From NCBI GenBank assembly GCA_002440145.1, contig DJRS01000164.1, positions 1 through 10,904 on the forward strand: a stretch of 10,904 nucleotides of DNA, given 5' to 3'. This stretch comes from Verrucomicrobia bacterium UBA6354 (GTDB lineage: Bacteria; Verrucomicrobiota; Kiritimatiellia; RFP12; UBA1067). Each line of letters opens with the position of its first letter. Within the stretch, counting starts at the first letter, position 1. The notes below the pieces were generated by a model that saw nothing but the letters and a program-made list of their open reading frames with translations, did not search any database and had not been told where the DNA came from. Positions 1 through 6,527 of the stretch are shown one piece after another. The position numbers were made by a program, and so were the translations under genes.

Positions 1-1
1 G

Positions 2-118
2 AACGCCTATGCCGTCGCGCCGTACCGGGCGGGCGGACTGCCGATCTACGCGATCGGGTTGGTGTTCGACGCGAAGACGCGTCAGCTCACGGACGCGGCC
101 GTGGAGAAGTTCCAGTAG
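2..118 (+). CDS. C-terminal end of a probable AAA-ATPase-like / PD-(D/E)XK nuclease-family protein (partial)
   Basis: Only the last 38 codons are present; the 5' part lies outside the window. The frame is open from base 2 to TAG at 116-118. The tail contains a stretch reading YAIGLVFDAKTRQL, which resembles the usual ending of the large bacterial family that joins an AAA-ATPase-like domain to a C-terminal PD-(D/E)XK nuclease-like domain (Y-K-I-G-V-N-F-x-x-x-T-R-N-I). That family is abundant in gut Bacteroidetes and PVC bacteria, and its role is not established. Codon use matches the downstream genes, with G or C at most third positions. No catalytic residue of either domain is visible in this fragment, so the family call rests on one short motif. 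A hairpin follows directly after the stop but lacks a U-tract. Confidence 0.5.
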   Translation, partial: NAYAVAPYRAGGLPIYAIGLVFDAKTRQLTDAAVEKFQ

Positions 119-456
119 GCGGCCCCGGCGGGAGGGCCGTGCAGAGCGGGGGCGTGGGGAGCCTATCGGGGATAACCGAGTAGAGATGGAGAGTTGTAGA
201 CTAGGGGGCCTATCCCCCCCCCCGTAGGGTCTGCAGTCCCCTGCGGACCGCACGGGTTCAGCCGTGTAGAGTTGCAAAGGGATGGAATGGATCGTCTATC
301 GATGTTGTCCGTGGAGATCGAGAGAATGTGGAGAAGGGCCTGCCGCAACGGGGCGCCCCGTCGGTCTCGCCGCGATTCCAGACCCGGATCCTATGCTCAG
401 GCCGGACGAATGCCGTGCAGTTCTTCCCTTTTCGGGCAGGTCTCCAAAAAAGACAC
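119..456. other. Non-coding, hairpin-rich intergenic region upstream of the infC promoter
   Basis: I see no credible gene here; the short open frames lack ribosome sites and normal codon use. The stretch holds several inverted repeats. A 6-bp stem (CGGCCC/GGGCCG) lies at 120-139 just after the upstream stop. A 9-bp stem with one G-T pair (GGTCTGCAG/CTGCGGACC) spans 228-249, and a 5-bp stem (CACGG/CCGTG) follows at 251-266. A perfect 14-base palindrome, ACGGGGCGCCCCGT, lies at 348-361. Ten consecutive C residues sit at 214-223 and could pair with GGGGG at 204-208. None is followed by a run of T, so none is a standard intrinsic terminator. The region may hold a terminator of another kind or a small structured RNA, but nothing identifies one. 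Confidence 0.45.
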
Positions 457-486
457 TTGCATTCTACCCTGCCGATTTGGTAAAAT
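457..486 (+). promoter_or_regulatory. Probable sigma-70-type promoter of infC-pssA
   Basis: TTGCAT at 457-462 (-35) is followed after 18 bases by TAAAAT at 481-486 (-10). A TG at 478-479 one base before the -10 makes it an extended -10 element. Transcription would start near 493, giving a leader of only about 30 bases before infC. That argues against an in-frame upstream start for infC and leaves no room for a long regulatory leader. A purine-rich AAAAAA run sits just upstream, at 446-451. Confidence 0.65.
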
Positions 487-510
487 ATCCTTATCGTAAA
501 CCTAAAATAA

Positions 511-518
511 AGAGGTGG
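511..518 (+). promoter_or_regulatory. Ribosome binding site that fixes the ATC start of infC
   Basis: AGAGGTGG at 511-518 is a strong match to the Shine-Dalgarno consensus. It ends 3 bases before ATC at 522. No in-frame ATG, GTG or TTG lies at a suitable distance downstream. The nearest upstream in-frame candidates are TTG at 477, inside the promoter, and ATG at 393, before the promoter. The site therefore supports initiation at the ATC codon. Confidence 0.65.
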
Positions 519-521
519 CAT

Positions 522-1100
522 ATCGCACAGTTCACTCGTGTAAACTTCAAGATTCGCGTGCCGCAAGTTCGCGTTCTTGACAGCAATGGCAACATGCTCG
601 GCGTCATGCAGACGCGCGAGGCGCAACATTTGGCCGATTCGCGCGGTCTCGATCTGGTCGAGATCACGCCGAATGCCGTGCCCCCCGTGTGCAAAATCAT
701 GGACTACGGGAAGTTCAAGTATGAGGAATCCATCCGCGCCAAACAGGCGCGCAAGTCCCAGAAAGTCCAGAAGGTTAAGGAAATAAAGTTCCACCCGGGC
801 ACGGACACGAACGACTTCAACTACAAGTTGAACCAGATTCGCGGATTCATCAACGAAGGCTGCAAGGTCAAGCTGACGCTGCAGTATCGCGGTCGCGAGA
901 ACGCCCACCGCGAACTGGGCGAGGACGTCATCAACCGCGTGCTGGAAGAGTTGAAGAACGAGTGCTTTGTCGAGCAGGCCCCCAAGACGCTCGGGCGCAT
1001 TCTGGGCGCGCTGATCGGTCCGCCGCGCAAGAATGCGCCCAAACCGCCGCGTCCGCCGGCGCCGCCGAAGGACGGGGCAATCCACATTTCGGTCAAGTGA
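522..1100 (+). CDS. infC: Translation initiation factor IF-3, rare ATC start codon
   Basis: IF-3 binds the 30S subunit, prevents premature joining of 50S and checks start-codon/initiator-tRNA pairing. The 192-residue product has the family layout. An N-domain starts around NFKIRVPQVRVLD and contains the signature PPVCKIMDYGKFKYE near residues 56-70. A lysine-rich linker follows, then a C-domain beginning VKEIKFHPGTD with RGRENAHRELG. The end is unusual: the family's short basic tail is replaced by a proline-rich stretch (PPRKNAPKPPRPPAPP). ATC at 522 is chosen because it follows a strong ribosome site and places six residues before the conserved V-N/I-N position, as I recall for Bacillus IF-3. 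Rare start codons are known for infC (AUU in E. coli) and serve IF-3 autoregulation. The gene is followed after 9 bases by pssA, not by rpmI-rplT. Function is near certain; the exact start is inferred. Confidence 0.93.
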   Translation: MAQFTRVNFKIRVPQVRVLDSNGNMLGVMQTREAQHLADSRGLDLVEITPNAVPPVCKIMDYGKFKYEESIRAKQARKSQKVQKVKEIKFHPGTDTNDFNYKLNQIRGFINEGCKVKLTLQYRGRENAHRELGEDVINRVLEELKNECFVEQAPKTLGRILGALIGPPRKNAPKPPRPPAPPKDGAIHISVK

Positions 1101-1109
1101 GACGCAATC

Positions 1110-1982
1110 ATGGGAAACTTCAGATTGAGGGGCCGCAAGAGGAAGAGCCGTGAAAGACGCGCGGAGGGCATTCCGCTTCGCGCGCTTTTCCCCAATCTGA
1201 TCACGGCGACGGCCGCCTGTGCGGGGATAACGTCCATCTCGCTTGCGAGCGAAGGGCGGTTCGTCTCCGCAATCTATGCGCTGATTCTCGCCTGCATCTG
1301 CGACGGCGTCGACGGACGCGTGGCGCGGCTTTTGCACGCGAGTTCAAAGCTCGGCGCGGAGCTGGACTCGCTGGCGGATTTCGTGAACTTCGGCGTCGCG
1401 CCCGCCCTGTTCATGTACTTTTGGCTGACGGGAGGCCCTTTGCACGTGCTCTCGGGCGAAGCGGTGGACCCGCGCACAATCCGTTTCGTTCTGGGTGCTT
1501 CGCTTTTCTACGCGATGTGCGACTGCTTCCGGTTGGCGCGGTTCAACACGATGCTGGACCAGCCGACCCTGCCGTACTGGAAGCATTTCTTCACGGGCGT
1601 GCCGGCTCCGGGGGGGTGTTGGATGGTGCTGACGCCCGCCATACTGTCCATGGCGCTGGACGCGCCGGCGAATTATCCCCGGCTGCAGGCCTTCCTGCAG
1701 AATCCGGCCTTTGGCATCTTCATGCTGCTTTTCGTGGGGGCTTTGATGGCTTCGCGCCTGCCGACGATCTCGCTCAAGGCGATCCATATCCACGGACGTG
1801 CCCAGACGCGCCTCTTCGTCACGCTGTCCCTGCTCGTGATAGCGCTCCTTTTCGCCGACCATATGCTGACGATCGGCGTCGCCGGCATTCTTTACATTCT
1901 GACGGTCCCGGTCACGGGAGTCGCCTTTTTGCGTTTGCGCGCGCGTGCGGAATCCGCCGCGCATGCGGCCGGCCAGCCCTGA
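1110..1982 (+). CDS. pssA: CDP-diacylglycerol-serine O-phosphatidyltransferase (integral-membrane type)
   Basis: This enzyme makes phosphatidylserine from CDP-diacylglycerol and serine at the inner membrane, the first step toward phosphatidylethanolamine. The 290-residue product carries the complete CDP-alcohol phosphotransferase signature D-x2-D-G-x2-A-R-x8-G-x3-D-x3-D: D65, D68, G69, A72, R73, G82, D86 and D90. Hydrophobic segments flank it (about 31-46 and 51-64, then several after 95), consistent with a multispanning protein. The phosphatidylserine assignment rather than another alcohol substrate rests on length, the FPNLIT start and the LDSLADFVNFGVAPA block. The first 18 residues are strikingly basic, with nine Arg/Lys. 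No strong ribosome site precedes ATG 1110 (AAGTGAGA at best), so coupling to infC, whose stop lies 9 bases upstream, is plausible. A strong terminator follows at 2013-2050. Confidence 0.85.
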   Translation: MGNFRLRGRKRKSRERRAEGIPLRALFPNLITATAACAGITSISLASEGRFVSAIYALILACICDGVDGRVARLLHASSKLGAELDSLADFVNFGVAPALFMYFWLTGGPLHVLSGEAVDPRTIRFVLGASLFYAMCDCFRLARFNTMLDQPTLPYWKHFFTGVPAPGGCWMVLTPAILSMALDAPANYPRLQAFLQNPAFGIFMLLFVGALMASRLPTISLKAIHIHGRAQTRLFVTLSLLVIALLFADHMLTIGVAGILYILTVPVTGVAFLRLRARAESAAHAAGQP

Positions 1983-2012
1983 AGACGGTCGCCGTTCTAT
2001 TCCCGTCGCAAT

Positions 2013-2050
2013 GTCCGCTTCCCCTCTCGGGAGGTGGACGTTTCGTTTTT
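2013..2050 (+). terminator. Rho-independent terminator of infC-pssA
   Basis: An 11-bp stem (GTCCGCTTCCC at 2013-2023 with GGGAGGTGGAC at 2029-2039, two G-T pairs) encloses a 5-base loop. One base later comes TTTCGTTTTT at 2041-2050, which supplies the U-tract. It lies about 30 bases after the pssA stop, in the right orientation. Confidence 0.8.
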
Positions 2051-2130
2051 CGTGCATTGCAGAAGCGGGATGAGGCGAGGCGGTTCTCGGCGGAACGGCA
2101 CCGTCCCGTCGGCACGAGCCGAACGAGAGA

Positions 2131-2168
2131 CTGCGGTCTTTTGCCCAGAAGACCGCGGCCTTTCGTCC
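2131..2168 (+). terminator. Second hairpin after pssA, possible back-up terminator
   Basis: GCGGTCTT at 2133-2140 pairs perfectly with AAGACCGC at 2149-2156 around an 8-base loop, extended by a T-G and a C-G pair outward. The 3' arm is followed at once by GGCCTTTCGTCC, which has only three consecutive T. It would be a weak intrinsic terminator, or a structural element of an RNA. Confidence 0.4.
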
Positions 2169-2315
2169 ATGTCATGCGGACGAGACGGGTGCGGCCTGCC
2201 GGATCGTCCGGAATGTCGCGGTGTTATTGGCCTGTTATGTGCTTTATTTAGATAAAAAACGAAAATTAGGCGATCCTTCTCGTGCATCGTTACGGCGACG
2301 GACTGCAGGCGACGG

Positions 2316-2357
2316 CGCCCCTCCGCGCCCGAGCGGAAGGGGCGAGGCCTTTCGTCC
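2316..2357 (+). terminator. Third hairpin upstream of the gltA promoter, possible terminator or structural element
   Basis: CGCCCCTCCGC at 2316-2326 pairs with GCGGAAGGGGCG at 2333-2344, with one bulged A, around a 6-base loop. One base later comes GGCCTTTCGTCC at 2346-2357, the same 12 bases that follow the hairpin at 2133-2156. The T-run is short, so termination is uncertain. Confidence 0.4.
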
Positions 2358-2435
2358 GCGCTTTCCGCTTGCTCCCAGTGGATGAAAACAATGCTCCCCC
2401 TAGTTCCCGCCCGTCTTACGACTGCGATTTTCCGC

Positions 2436-2464
2436 TTGCCAAATCGGGCGTATTTAGGTATAAT
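2436..2464 (+). promoter_or_regulatory. Near-consensus sigma-70-type promoter of the gltA operon
   Basis: TTGCCA at 2436-2441 and a perfect TATAAT at 2459-2464 are separated by 17 bases, the optimal spacing. The start point would fall near 2471, about 20 bases before the gltA ATG. It is probably the main promoter for all seven genes to 9264, because no other clear promoter or terminator is visible in the short gaps between them. Confidence 0.8.
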
Positions 2465-2491
2465 TTACGCCATATTAATTAAGGATTGCAG

Positions 2492-3844
2492 ATGCTTGAC
2501 GAGAACTGGCTAAAAAAGCAGGCGGCGACGATACGCAAAGCCGATACGATAGACCCTTCGTTGTGGCGCAAGTACAACGTGAAGAGGGGGTTGCGCAATG
2601 ACGACGGGACCGGTGTGCTGGTCGGTTTGACGACAATCGGCAATGTGCACGGGTACGTGGTCAGCGAAGGCGAGAAGCAGGCCGTCCCCGGCGAACTCTT
2701 CTACCGCGGCATCAACGTGGGCGATATCGCCGCGGGAGCCCGCCGCGAACACCGCTTCGGATACGAGGAAGCCGCCTATCTGCTTCTTTTCGGCGATTTG
2801 CCAACCTGCGCGCAATTGGAGGACTGGAACGCGAAGCTCGGGCGCTACCGCCGTCTTTCGGACGGTTTCAAGGAGAACGCCATCATGTCCAACCCCTCGC
2901 GGGACGTGATGAACGCAATGGCGCGCGCAATCCTCTTTTCCTACGCGTTCGACGAAAGCGGCGACCCGGACGACCTGTCCGTGGAGAAGTGCCTGGCCCA
3001 GTCGGTCGAAATCATCGGCTGCCTGCCGACGATCGCGGCCTACTCCTACCAGGCGAAGGCGCACTACCACCTCGGCCAGTCGCTGATGCTGCGCAATCCC
3101 GACCCGGCGAAATCGACGGCGGAAAACATCCTTTCCCTCATCCGCGAGGACGGGCGCTACACGAAACTCGAGGCGGAAACGCTGGATCTGGCGCTGATTC
3201 TGCACGCCGAACACGGCGGGGGCAACAATTCGTCCTTCACGACGCATGTCGTCACGAGCGCCTACACGGATATCTACTCGTCCGTCGCCGCGTCCATTCT
3301 GTCGCTCAAGGGGCGGCGGCACGGTGGCGCGAATCTGCGCGTGATGCGGCAGATGGACGAGATCCGCGAGAATGCGGGCGATTGGCGGGATCCATCGGAG
3401 GTCGAGGACTATCTGCGCAAGATTTCCAACAAGAAGGCGGGCGACGGCACGGGGCTCATCTATGGGCTCGGGCACGCGGTCTACACGATTTCCGATCCGC
3501 GCGCCCAGCTGTTGAAGGTCAAGGCGGAGAAGCTCGCGCGCGAGAAGGGGCGCATGGACGAGATGCGGCTTTTCGAGCTCGTGGAGGAGTTGGGCCCGTC
3601 CATCATCCGGGAGGCGCATCCGCGCGCGGACGCCGTGTGCGCGAACGTGGACCTCTATTCGGGCTTCGTCTACGAGATGCTGGGCATCCCGAAGGATCTC
3701 TACACGCCGCTTTTCGCGGTGGCGCGCTGCGTGAGCTGGTGTGCGCACCGGATGGAGGAGCTGGTCAACCAGGGGCCGATCATCCGTCCGGCCTACAAAC
3801 CTATCTACCATGAGAAGAAGTATGTCAAGCTTGCAGACCGTTGA
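2492..3844 (+). CDS. gltA: Citrate synthase
   Basis: The enzyme condenses oxaloacetate with acetyl-CoA to citrate, the entry to the TCA cycle and to 2-oxoglutarate for glutamate synthesis. The 450-residue protein has the key family residues: H238 in LHAEHGGGNN, catalytic H277 in RRHGGAN, H328 and R337 in the signature GLGHAVYTISDPR, and catalytic D387 in NVDLYSGF. Spacing between them parallels E. coli H226, H264, H305 and D362, with about ten extra residues before H328. Length and sequence style suggest the clostridial/Bacteroides-type enzyme, and 2-methylcitrate synthase activity cannot be excluded. ATG 2492 is chosen over TTG 2486 because AAGGA at 2481-2485 lies 6 bases before it. It is the first gene of the operon, and its 3' end overlaps argJ by 23 bases. 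Confidence 0.94.
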   Translation: MLDENWLKKQAATIRKADTIDPSLWRKYNVKRGLRNDDGTGVLVGLTTIGNVHGYVVSEGEKQAVPGELFYRGINVGDIAAGARREHRFGYEEAAYLLLFGDLPTCAQLEDWNAKLGRYRRLSDGFKENAIMSNPSRDVMNAMARAILFSYAFDESGDPDDLSVEKCLAQSVEIIGCLPTIAAYSYQAKAHYHLGQSLMLRNPDPAKSTAENILSLIREDGRYTKLEAETLDLALILHAEHGGGNNSSFTTHVVTSAYTDIYSSVAASILSLKGRRHGGANLRVMRQMDEIRENAGDWRDPSEVEDYLRKISNKKAGDGTGLIYGLGHAVYTISDPRAQLLKVKAEKLAREKGRMDEMRLFELVEELGPSIIREAHPRADAVCANVDLYSGFVYEMLGIPKDLYTPLFAVARCVSWCAHRMEELVNQGPIIRPAYKPIYHEKKYVKLADR

Positions 3845-5045
3845 GAACGGCGGCGTCTGCTCCGCGGCGGGATTCCGCGCGGCGGGCGTCGCCGCGGCCA
3901 TCAAATACGAGGGACGCGAAGACGTGGCGCTCATCGTCGCGGACGAACCGTGCGCGGCCGCGGCGGTTTTCACGACGAACAAGGTGGCCGCCGCGCCCGT
4001 CCTTTACGACCGGGAGATCGTCAAGGGCGGACGCGTCCAGGCGATTCTGGCCAATTCGGGCTGCGCGAACGCCTGCACGGGCGAGGCGGGCCTCCGGGAC
4101 GCGGAGCTTTCGGCGTTGGCGACGGCGGGCGAGCTCGGGATTTCGCCCCGGCACGTGCTCGTCGCCTCGACGGGCGTCATCGGGCGGCGTCTGCCGATGG
4201 ATCGGCTGCTCGCCGGCATGAAAAAAGCCGCGGCGGCGCTCGGGGCGGACGACGCGCACGGGCTCGCGGCGGAGAAGGCGGTCATGACGACGGACACGCG
4301 CCCCAAGCAGGCGTGCGTGCGGACGGTCGTCGGCGGGAAAACCGTGACGGTCGGCGGCATGAGCAAGGGTTCGGGCATGATCGAGCCCAACATGGCCACG
4401 ATGCTGGGGTTCGTCACGACGGACGCGGCCATCTCGGTTCCCATGCTGCGCCGGGCGCTCAAGCTCGCGCTCGCGAGGAGTTTCAACCGCCTTGTGGTGG
4501 ACGGGGACGAGTCCACGAACGATTCGCTCTTCCTGCTCGCGAGCGGGAAGGCCGGGAACGCGCCCGTCACGCGCGCGGGCAAGGATTTCGACGCTTTTCT
4601 GGAGGCGCTCGATGCCGTGTGCGTTTCCCTGGCGCGGCAGATGGCGCAGGACGGCGAGGGCGCGACGAAATTCGTGACGGTCACGGTCAAGGGCGCCAAA
4701 ACCGCCGCGGACGCCGAACGCGCGGCGCGCGCCGTCGCGAAGAGCCCGCTCGCAAAGACGAGCTGGTTCGGGCGCGACCCGAACTGGGGACGCGTCCTCG
4801 CGGCCGTCGGCTATTCGGGCGCCGCGGTGACGGACATGAAGACGGAAGTCCGGTACGGCGACGCGTGGGCCTTTCGGTTCGGGGAGGTCGCCGACGCGGA
4901 ACAGCTTGCGCGCCTTGGCGAGGTCTTGAAGGAGGATGCGTTCACGGTCACGGTGGATTTGCATCTTGGGCACCACGAGGCGACCGTCTACACCTGCGAT
5001 TTCTCGCTCGACTACGTGCATATCAACGCGGATTACACGACCTGA
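3822..5045 (+). CDS. argJ: Bifunctional ornithine acetyltransferase / N-acetylglutamate synthase
   Basis: ArgJ moves the acetyl group from N-acetylornithine to glutamate, recycling it in arginine synthesis; many members also acetylate glutamate from acetyl-CoA. The 407-residue product has the family start (GGVCSAAGFRAAGVAAAIK), FTTNKVAAAPV, NSGCANACTGEAG, STGVIGRRLPMD, and the self-cleavage site KGSGMIEPNMATMLGF. T193 in that motif is the expected nucleophile and the new N-terminus of the beta chain. The typical ending YVHINADYTT is intact. Whether it is mono- or bifunctional cannot be read from sequence. ATG 3822 gives a normal N-terminus, with GAGAAG just upstream; ATG 3810 in frame is possible. 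The start lies within gltA, which implies translational coupling and links TCA-derived glutamate with arginine synthesis. Confidence 0.94.
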   Translation: MSSLQTVENGGVCSAAGFRAAGVAAAIKYEGREDVALIVADEPCAAAAVFTTNKVAAAPVLYDREIVKGGRVQAILANSGCANACTGEAGLRDAELSALATAGELGISPRHVLVASTGVIGRRLPMDRLLAGMKKAAAALGADDAHGLAAEKAVMTTDTRPKQACVRTVVGGKTVTVGGMSKGSGMIEPNMATMLGFVTTDAAISVPMLRRALKLALARSFNRLVVDGDESTNDSLFLLASGKAGNAPVTRAGKDFDAFLEALDAVCVSLARQMAQDGEGATKFVTVTVKGAKTAADAERAARAVAKSPLAKTSWFGRDPNWGRVLAAVGYSGAAVTDMKTEVRYGDAWAFRFGEVADAEQLARLGEVLKEDAFTVTVDLHLGHHEATVYTCDFSLDYVHINADYTT

Positions 5046-5078
5046 GACGGAACAACATGATCAAAAAGGCATGAACAA

Positions 5079-6224
5079 ATGAAAATATCGATTTTTTGCG
5101 CCGCGTGCGCGGCGATTTTGGGGCTTCAGGCGGCGGCCGAGACGGTCGTCGACGTGGACAAGGCCGGGGCGGAGAAACTGGCGATTTCGGTCGACGTGAC
5201 CGACCCGGTCTTCAAGAAGACCCTGACGCGCAATCTGACCCTTTCGGGCGCATTCAAGGTCATGCCGAACGCCCCCATCGAGGTCACGGGCGCGACGGGG
5301 GCGTCCATCGTCGCGAAAGGACGCGGAAAGAAGCTGGCGTTCCCCACGCGCCCCGGCGACGAGAGGGCGCGGCGCATGCAGGCGCGCGAGCTTTCGGACC
5401 GGCTTTGCGAAATCTACGCGGGCATGAAGGGGTTCGCCTCTGCGCCGATCGCGTTCGTCAACAAGAACGGCAAGGCCGGCGAGCTGTGCACGGGCTATGC
5501 GGACGGGTCGGACGTGCGGCGCCTGACGCGCGACGGCAAGGCGTCCGTCGGACCGCGCTGGAAGGATGCGCGCACGCTTTTCTACACGGGTTACTTGAAC
5601 GAAATGCCGCAGATATTCGAAATCGACGCGCAGACGGGGGCGCGCAAGCTGCGCTGGAGCTTCCGGGGCTTGACGACGGGCGCGGCGGTCTCCCCCGATG
5701 CCCAGGCAGTCGCCCTGGTCCTCTCGGTGCACGGGAATCCGGAGCTTTACGTCATCGACCCGGCGTCGAGCACCTGGCGGCGGCTGACAAAGACGCCCAA
5801 GGCGAGCGAAGGCCAGCCGGCGTGGAGCCCGGACGGCAAGAAGATCGTCTACGTTTCGGACGAGACGCGCCGCCAGCACCTCTACATCGTGGACGTCGCC
5901 TCCAAGGCCACGCGCCGCATCACGTCGCAGGGCACGCAGAACGTTGACCCGGACTGGGGCGCGGACGGGCGGATCGCGTACGTCAGCAAGCGCGCGGGCG
6001 GCCGCCAGATCGCGGTGATGGATCCGTCCGTCGGCGACAGGACCGCGCGACTTGTGACGAAGCCCGGCAACTGGGAGCACCCGACCTGGGCGCGCGACGG
6101 ACGCCATCTCGCGGCGGAAAGCGACGGCGTCCTCTATTTGATAGACACCGAGGAAGGCGGCGACGCGCCGCGGCAGTTGTTCAAGATCGCCGGCCGCGCC
6201 ATCACGCCGAGCTGGAGCAAGTAA
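5079..6224 (+). CDS. tolB: TolB-like periplasmic beta-propeller protein
   Basis: TolB is the periplasmic part of the Tol-Pal system, which keeps the outer membrane attached and constricting during division. The 381-residue product begins with a signal peptide (hydrophobic core IFCAACAAILGLQAAA, likely cut before E21). A shortened TolB N-domain follows (about 21-120), with the RELSDRLCEIYAGMKGFAS block leading into the propeller. PD40-type propeller repeats follow: GPRWKDARTLFYTGY, GQPAWSPDGKKIVYVSD, DPDWGADGRIAYVS and HPTWARDGRHLAAES. The usual TolB is around 430 residues, so this one is short at the N-domain. No tolQ, tolR, tolA or pal gene is in the window. It starts 33 bases after argJ with a weak ribosome site and ends 1 base before gatC. 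A generic WD40-like periplasmic protein is the alternative. Confidence 0.75.
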   Translation: MKISIFCAACAAILGLQAAAETVVDVDKAGAEKLAISVDVTDPVFKKTLTRNLTLSGAFKVMPNAPIEVTGATGASIVAKGRGKKLAFPTRPGDERARRMQARELSDRLCEIYAGMKGFASAPIAFVNKNGKAGELCTGYADGSDVRRLTRDGKASVGPRWKDARTLFYTGYLNEMPQIFEIDAQTGARKLRWSFRGLTTGAAVSPDAQAVALVLSVHGNPELYVIDPASSTWRRLTKTPKASEGQPAWSPDGKKIVYVSDETRRQHLYIVDVASKATRRITSQGTQNVDPDWGADGRIAYVSKRAGGRQIAVMDPSVGDRTARLVTKPGNWEHPTWARDGRHLAAESDGVLYLIDTEEGGDAPRQLFKIAGRAITPSWSK

Positions 6225-6225
6225 A

Positions 6226-6525
6226 ATGGCAGAGACGAAGATTGACGTCGCCTATGTGGCGGAATTGGCGCGACTGGAACTGACGGACGCCGAGAAGGCG
6301 GTCTTCCAGCCGCAGCTGGAGACTATCGTAAAGTACGTGGAAAAGATCGCGTCCGTGGATGTGACGGACGTTCCGCCCATGATGCACGGCTACCACCTGG
6401 TGAACGCTTTCCGCGAGGATGTCGTGTCGCCTTCGCTGGCGCGGGATGTCGCGCTCGCCAACGCGCCGGCCCGGATCCACGACGAATTTCTGCTGCCGAA
6501 GATCGTTGAAGGGGCGGAGAGCTGA
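6226..6525 (+). CDS. gatC: Asp-tRNA(Asn)/Glu-tRNA(Gln) amidotransferase subunit C
   Basis: GatC is the small belt subunit that wraps GatA and holds it to GatB in the complex converting Glu-tRNA(Gln) to Gln-tRNA(Gln) and, in many bacteria, Asp-tRNA(Asn) to Asn-tRNA(Asn). The 99-residue product shows the family pattern: VAELARLELTDAEKAVFQPQ, then LETIVKYVEKIASVD, then FREDVV and LANAPARIHDEFLLPKIVE. Length is normal for GatC. ATG 6226 lies 1 base after the tolB stop with GGAG at 6214-6217, so its ribosome site is inside tolB. Its own stop is 2 bases before gatA, a standard GatC-GatA pairing. Confidence 0.93.
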   Translation: MAETKIDVAYVAELARLELTDAEKAVFQPQLETIVKYVEKIASVDVTDVPPMMHGYHLVNAFREDVVSPSLARDVALANAPARIHDEFLLPKIVEGAES

Positions 6526-6527
6526 TC

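Larger units (their letters stand above)
2051..2435. other. Intergenic region between the pssA terminator and the gltA promoter
   Basis: I see no convincing gene in these 385 bases. The longest + strand open frame (2034-2255) begins inside the terminator stem and has no ribosome site or recognisable motif. The region holds two more GC-rich hairpins, listed separately, and a smaller 6-bp inverted repeat (TCGTCC/GGACGA) at 2163-2183. An AT-rich patch at 2240-2268 stands out from the GC-rich surroundings. A weak promoter-like pair (TTGGCC at 2227, AGATAA at 2250) is possible but not convincing. A small RNA cannot be excluded. Confidence 0.4.

Noticed and set aside
250..267. GGGTTCAGCCG resembling a tRNA T-arm
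   Set aside because: The loop and stem do not line up with the GTTC-R-A-N-N-C pattern and no acceptor, D or anticodon arms are found around it.
282..521. N-terminal extension of infC to ATG 282 or 393
   Set aside because: The extension crosses a good promoter, has no similarity to IF-3, and the strong ribosome site points to 522.
258..1337. 359-codon open frame on the minus strand across infC and the start of pssA
   Set aside because: It is the shadow of two well-identified + strand genes in GC-rich DNA; its protein has no family motif and is rich in Arg as shadows usually are.
2034..2255. 73-codon + strand open frame in the gap after pssA
   Set aside because: Its start lies in the stem of the terminator, there is no ribosome site, and composition does not match neighbouring genes.
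2227..2256. Weak promoter-like pair in the AT-rich patch before gltA
   Set aside because: Both boxes match the consensus poorly, no gene follows closely, and a near-perfect promoter lies further down at 2436-2464.
2486..2491. TTG 2486 as the start of gltA
   Set aside because: AAGGA at 2481-2485 would touch the TTG directly; spacing of 6 bases to ATG 2492 is normal.
2510..3982. 490-codon open frame on the minus strand opposite gltA
   Set aside because: Antisense shadow of citrate synthase, whose catalytic residues are all present on the + strand; no ribosome site or motif.
5057..5074. Five-codon open frame (MIKKA) just upstream of tolB
   Set aside because: Too short to support; no clear ribosome site and no sign of an attenuator structure.
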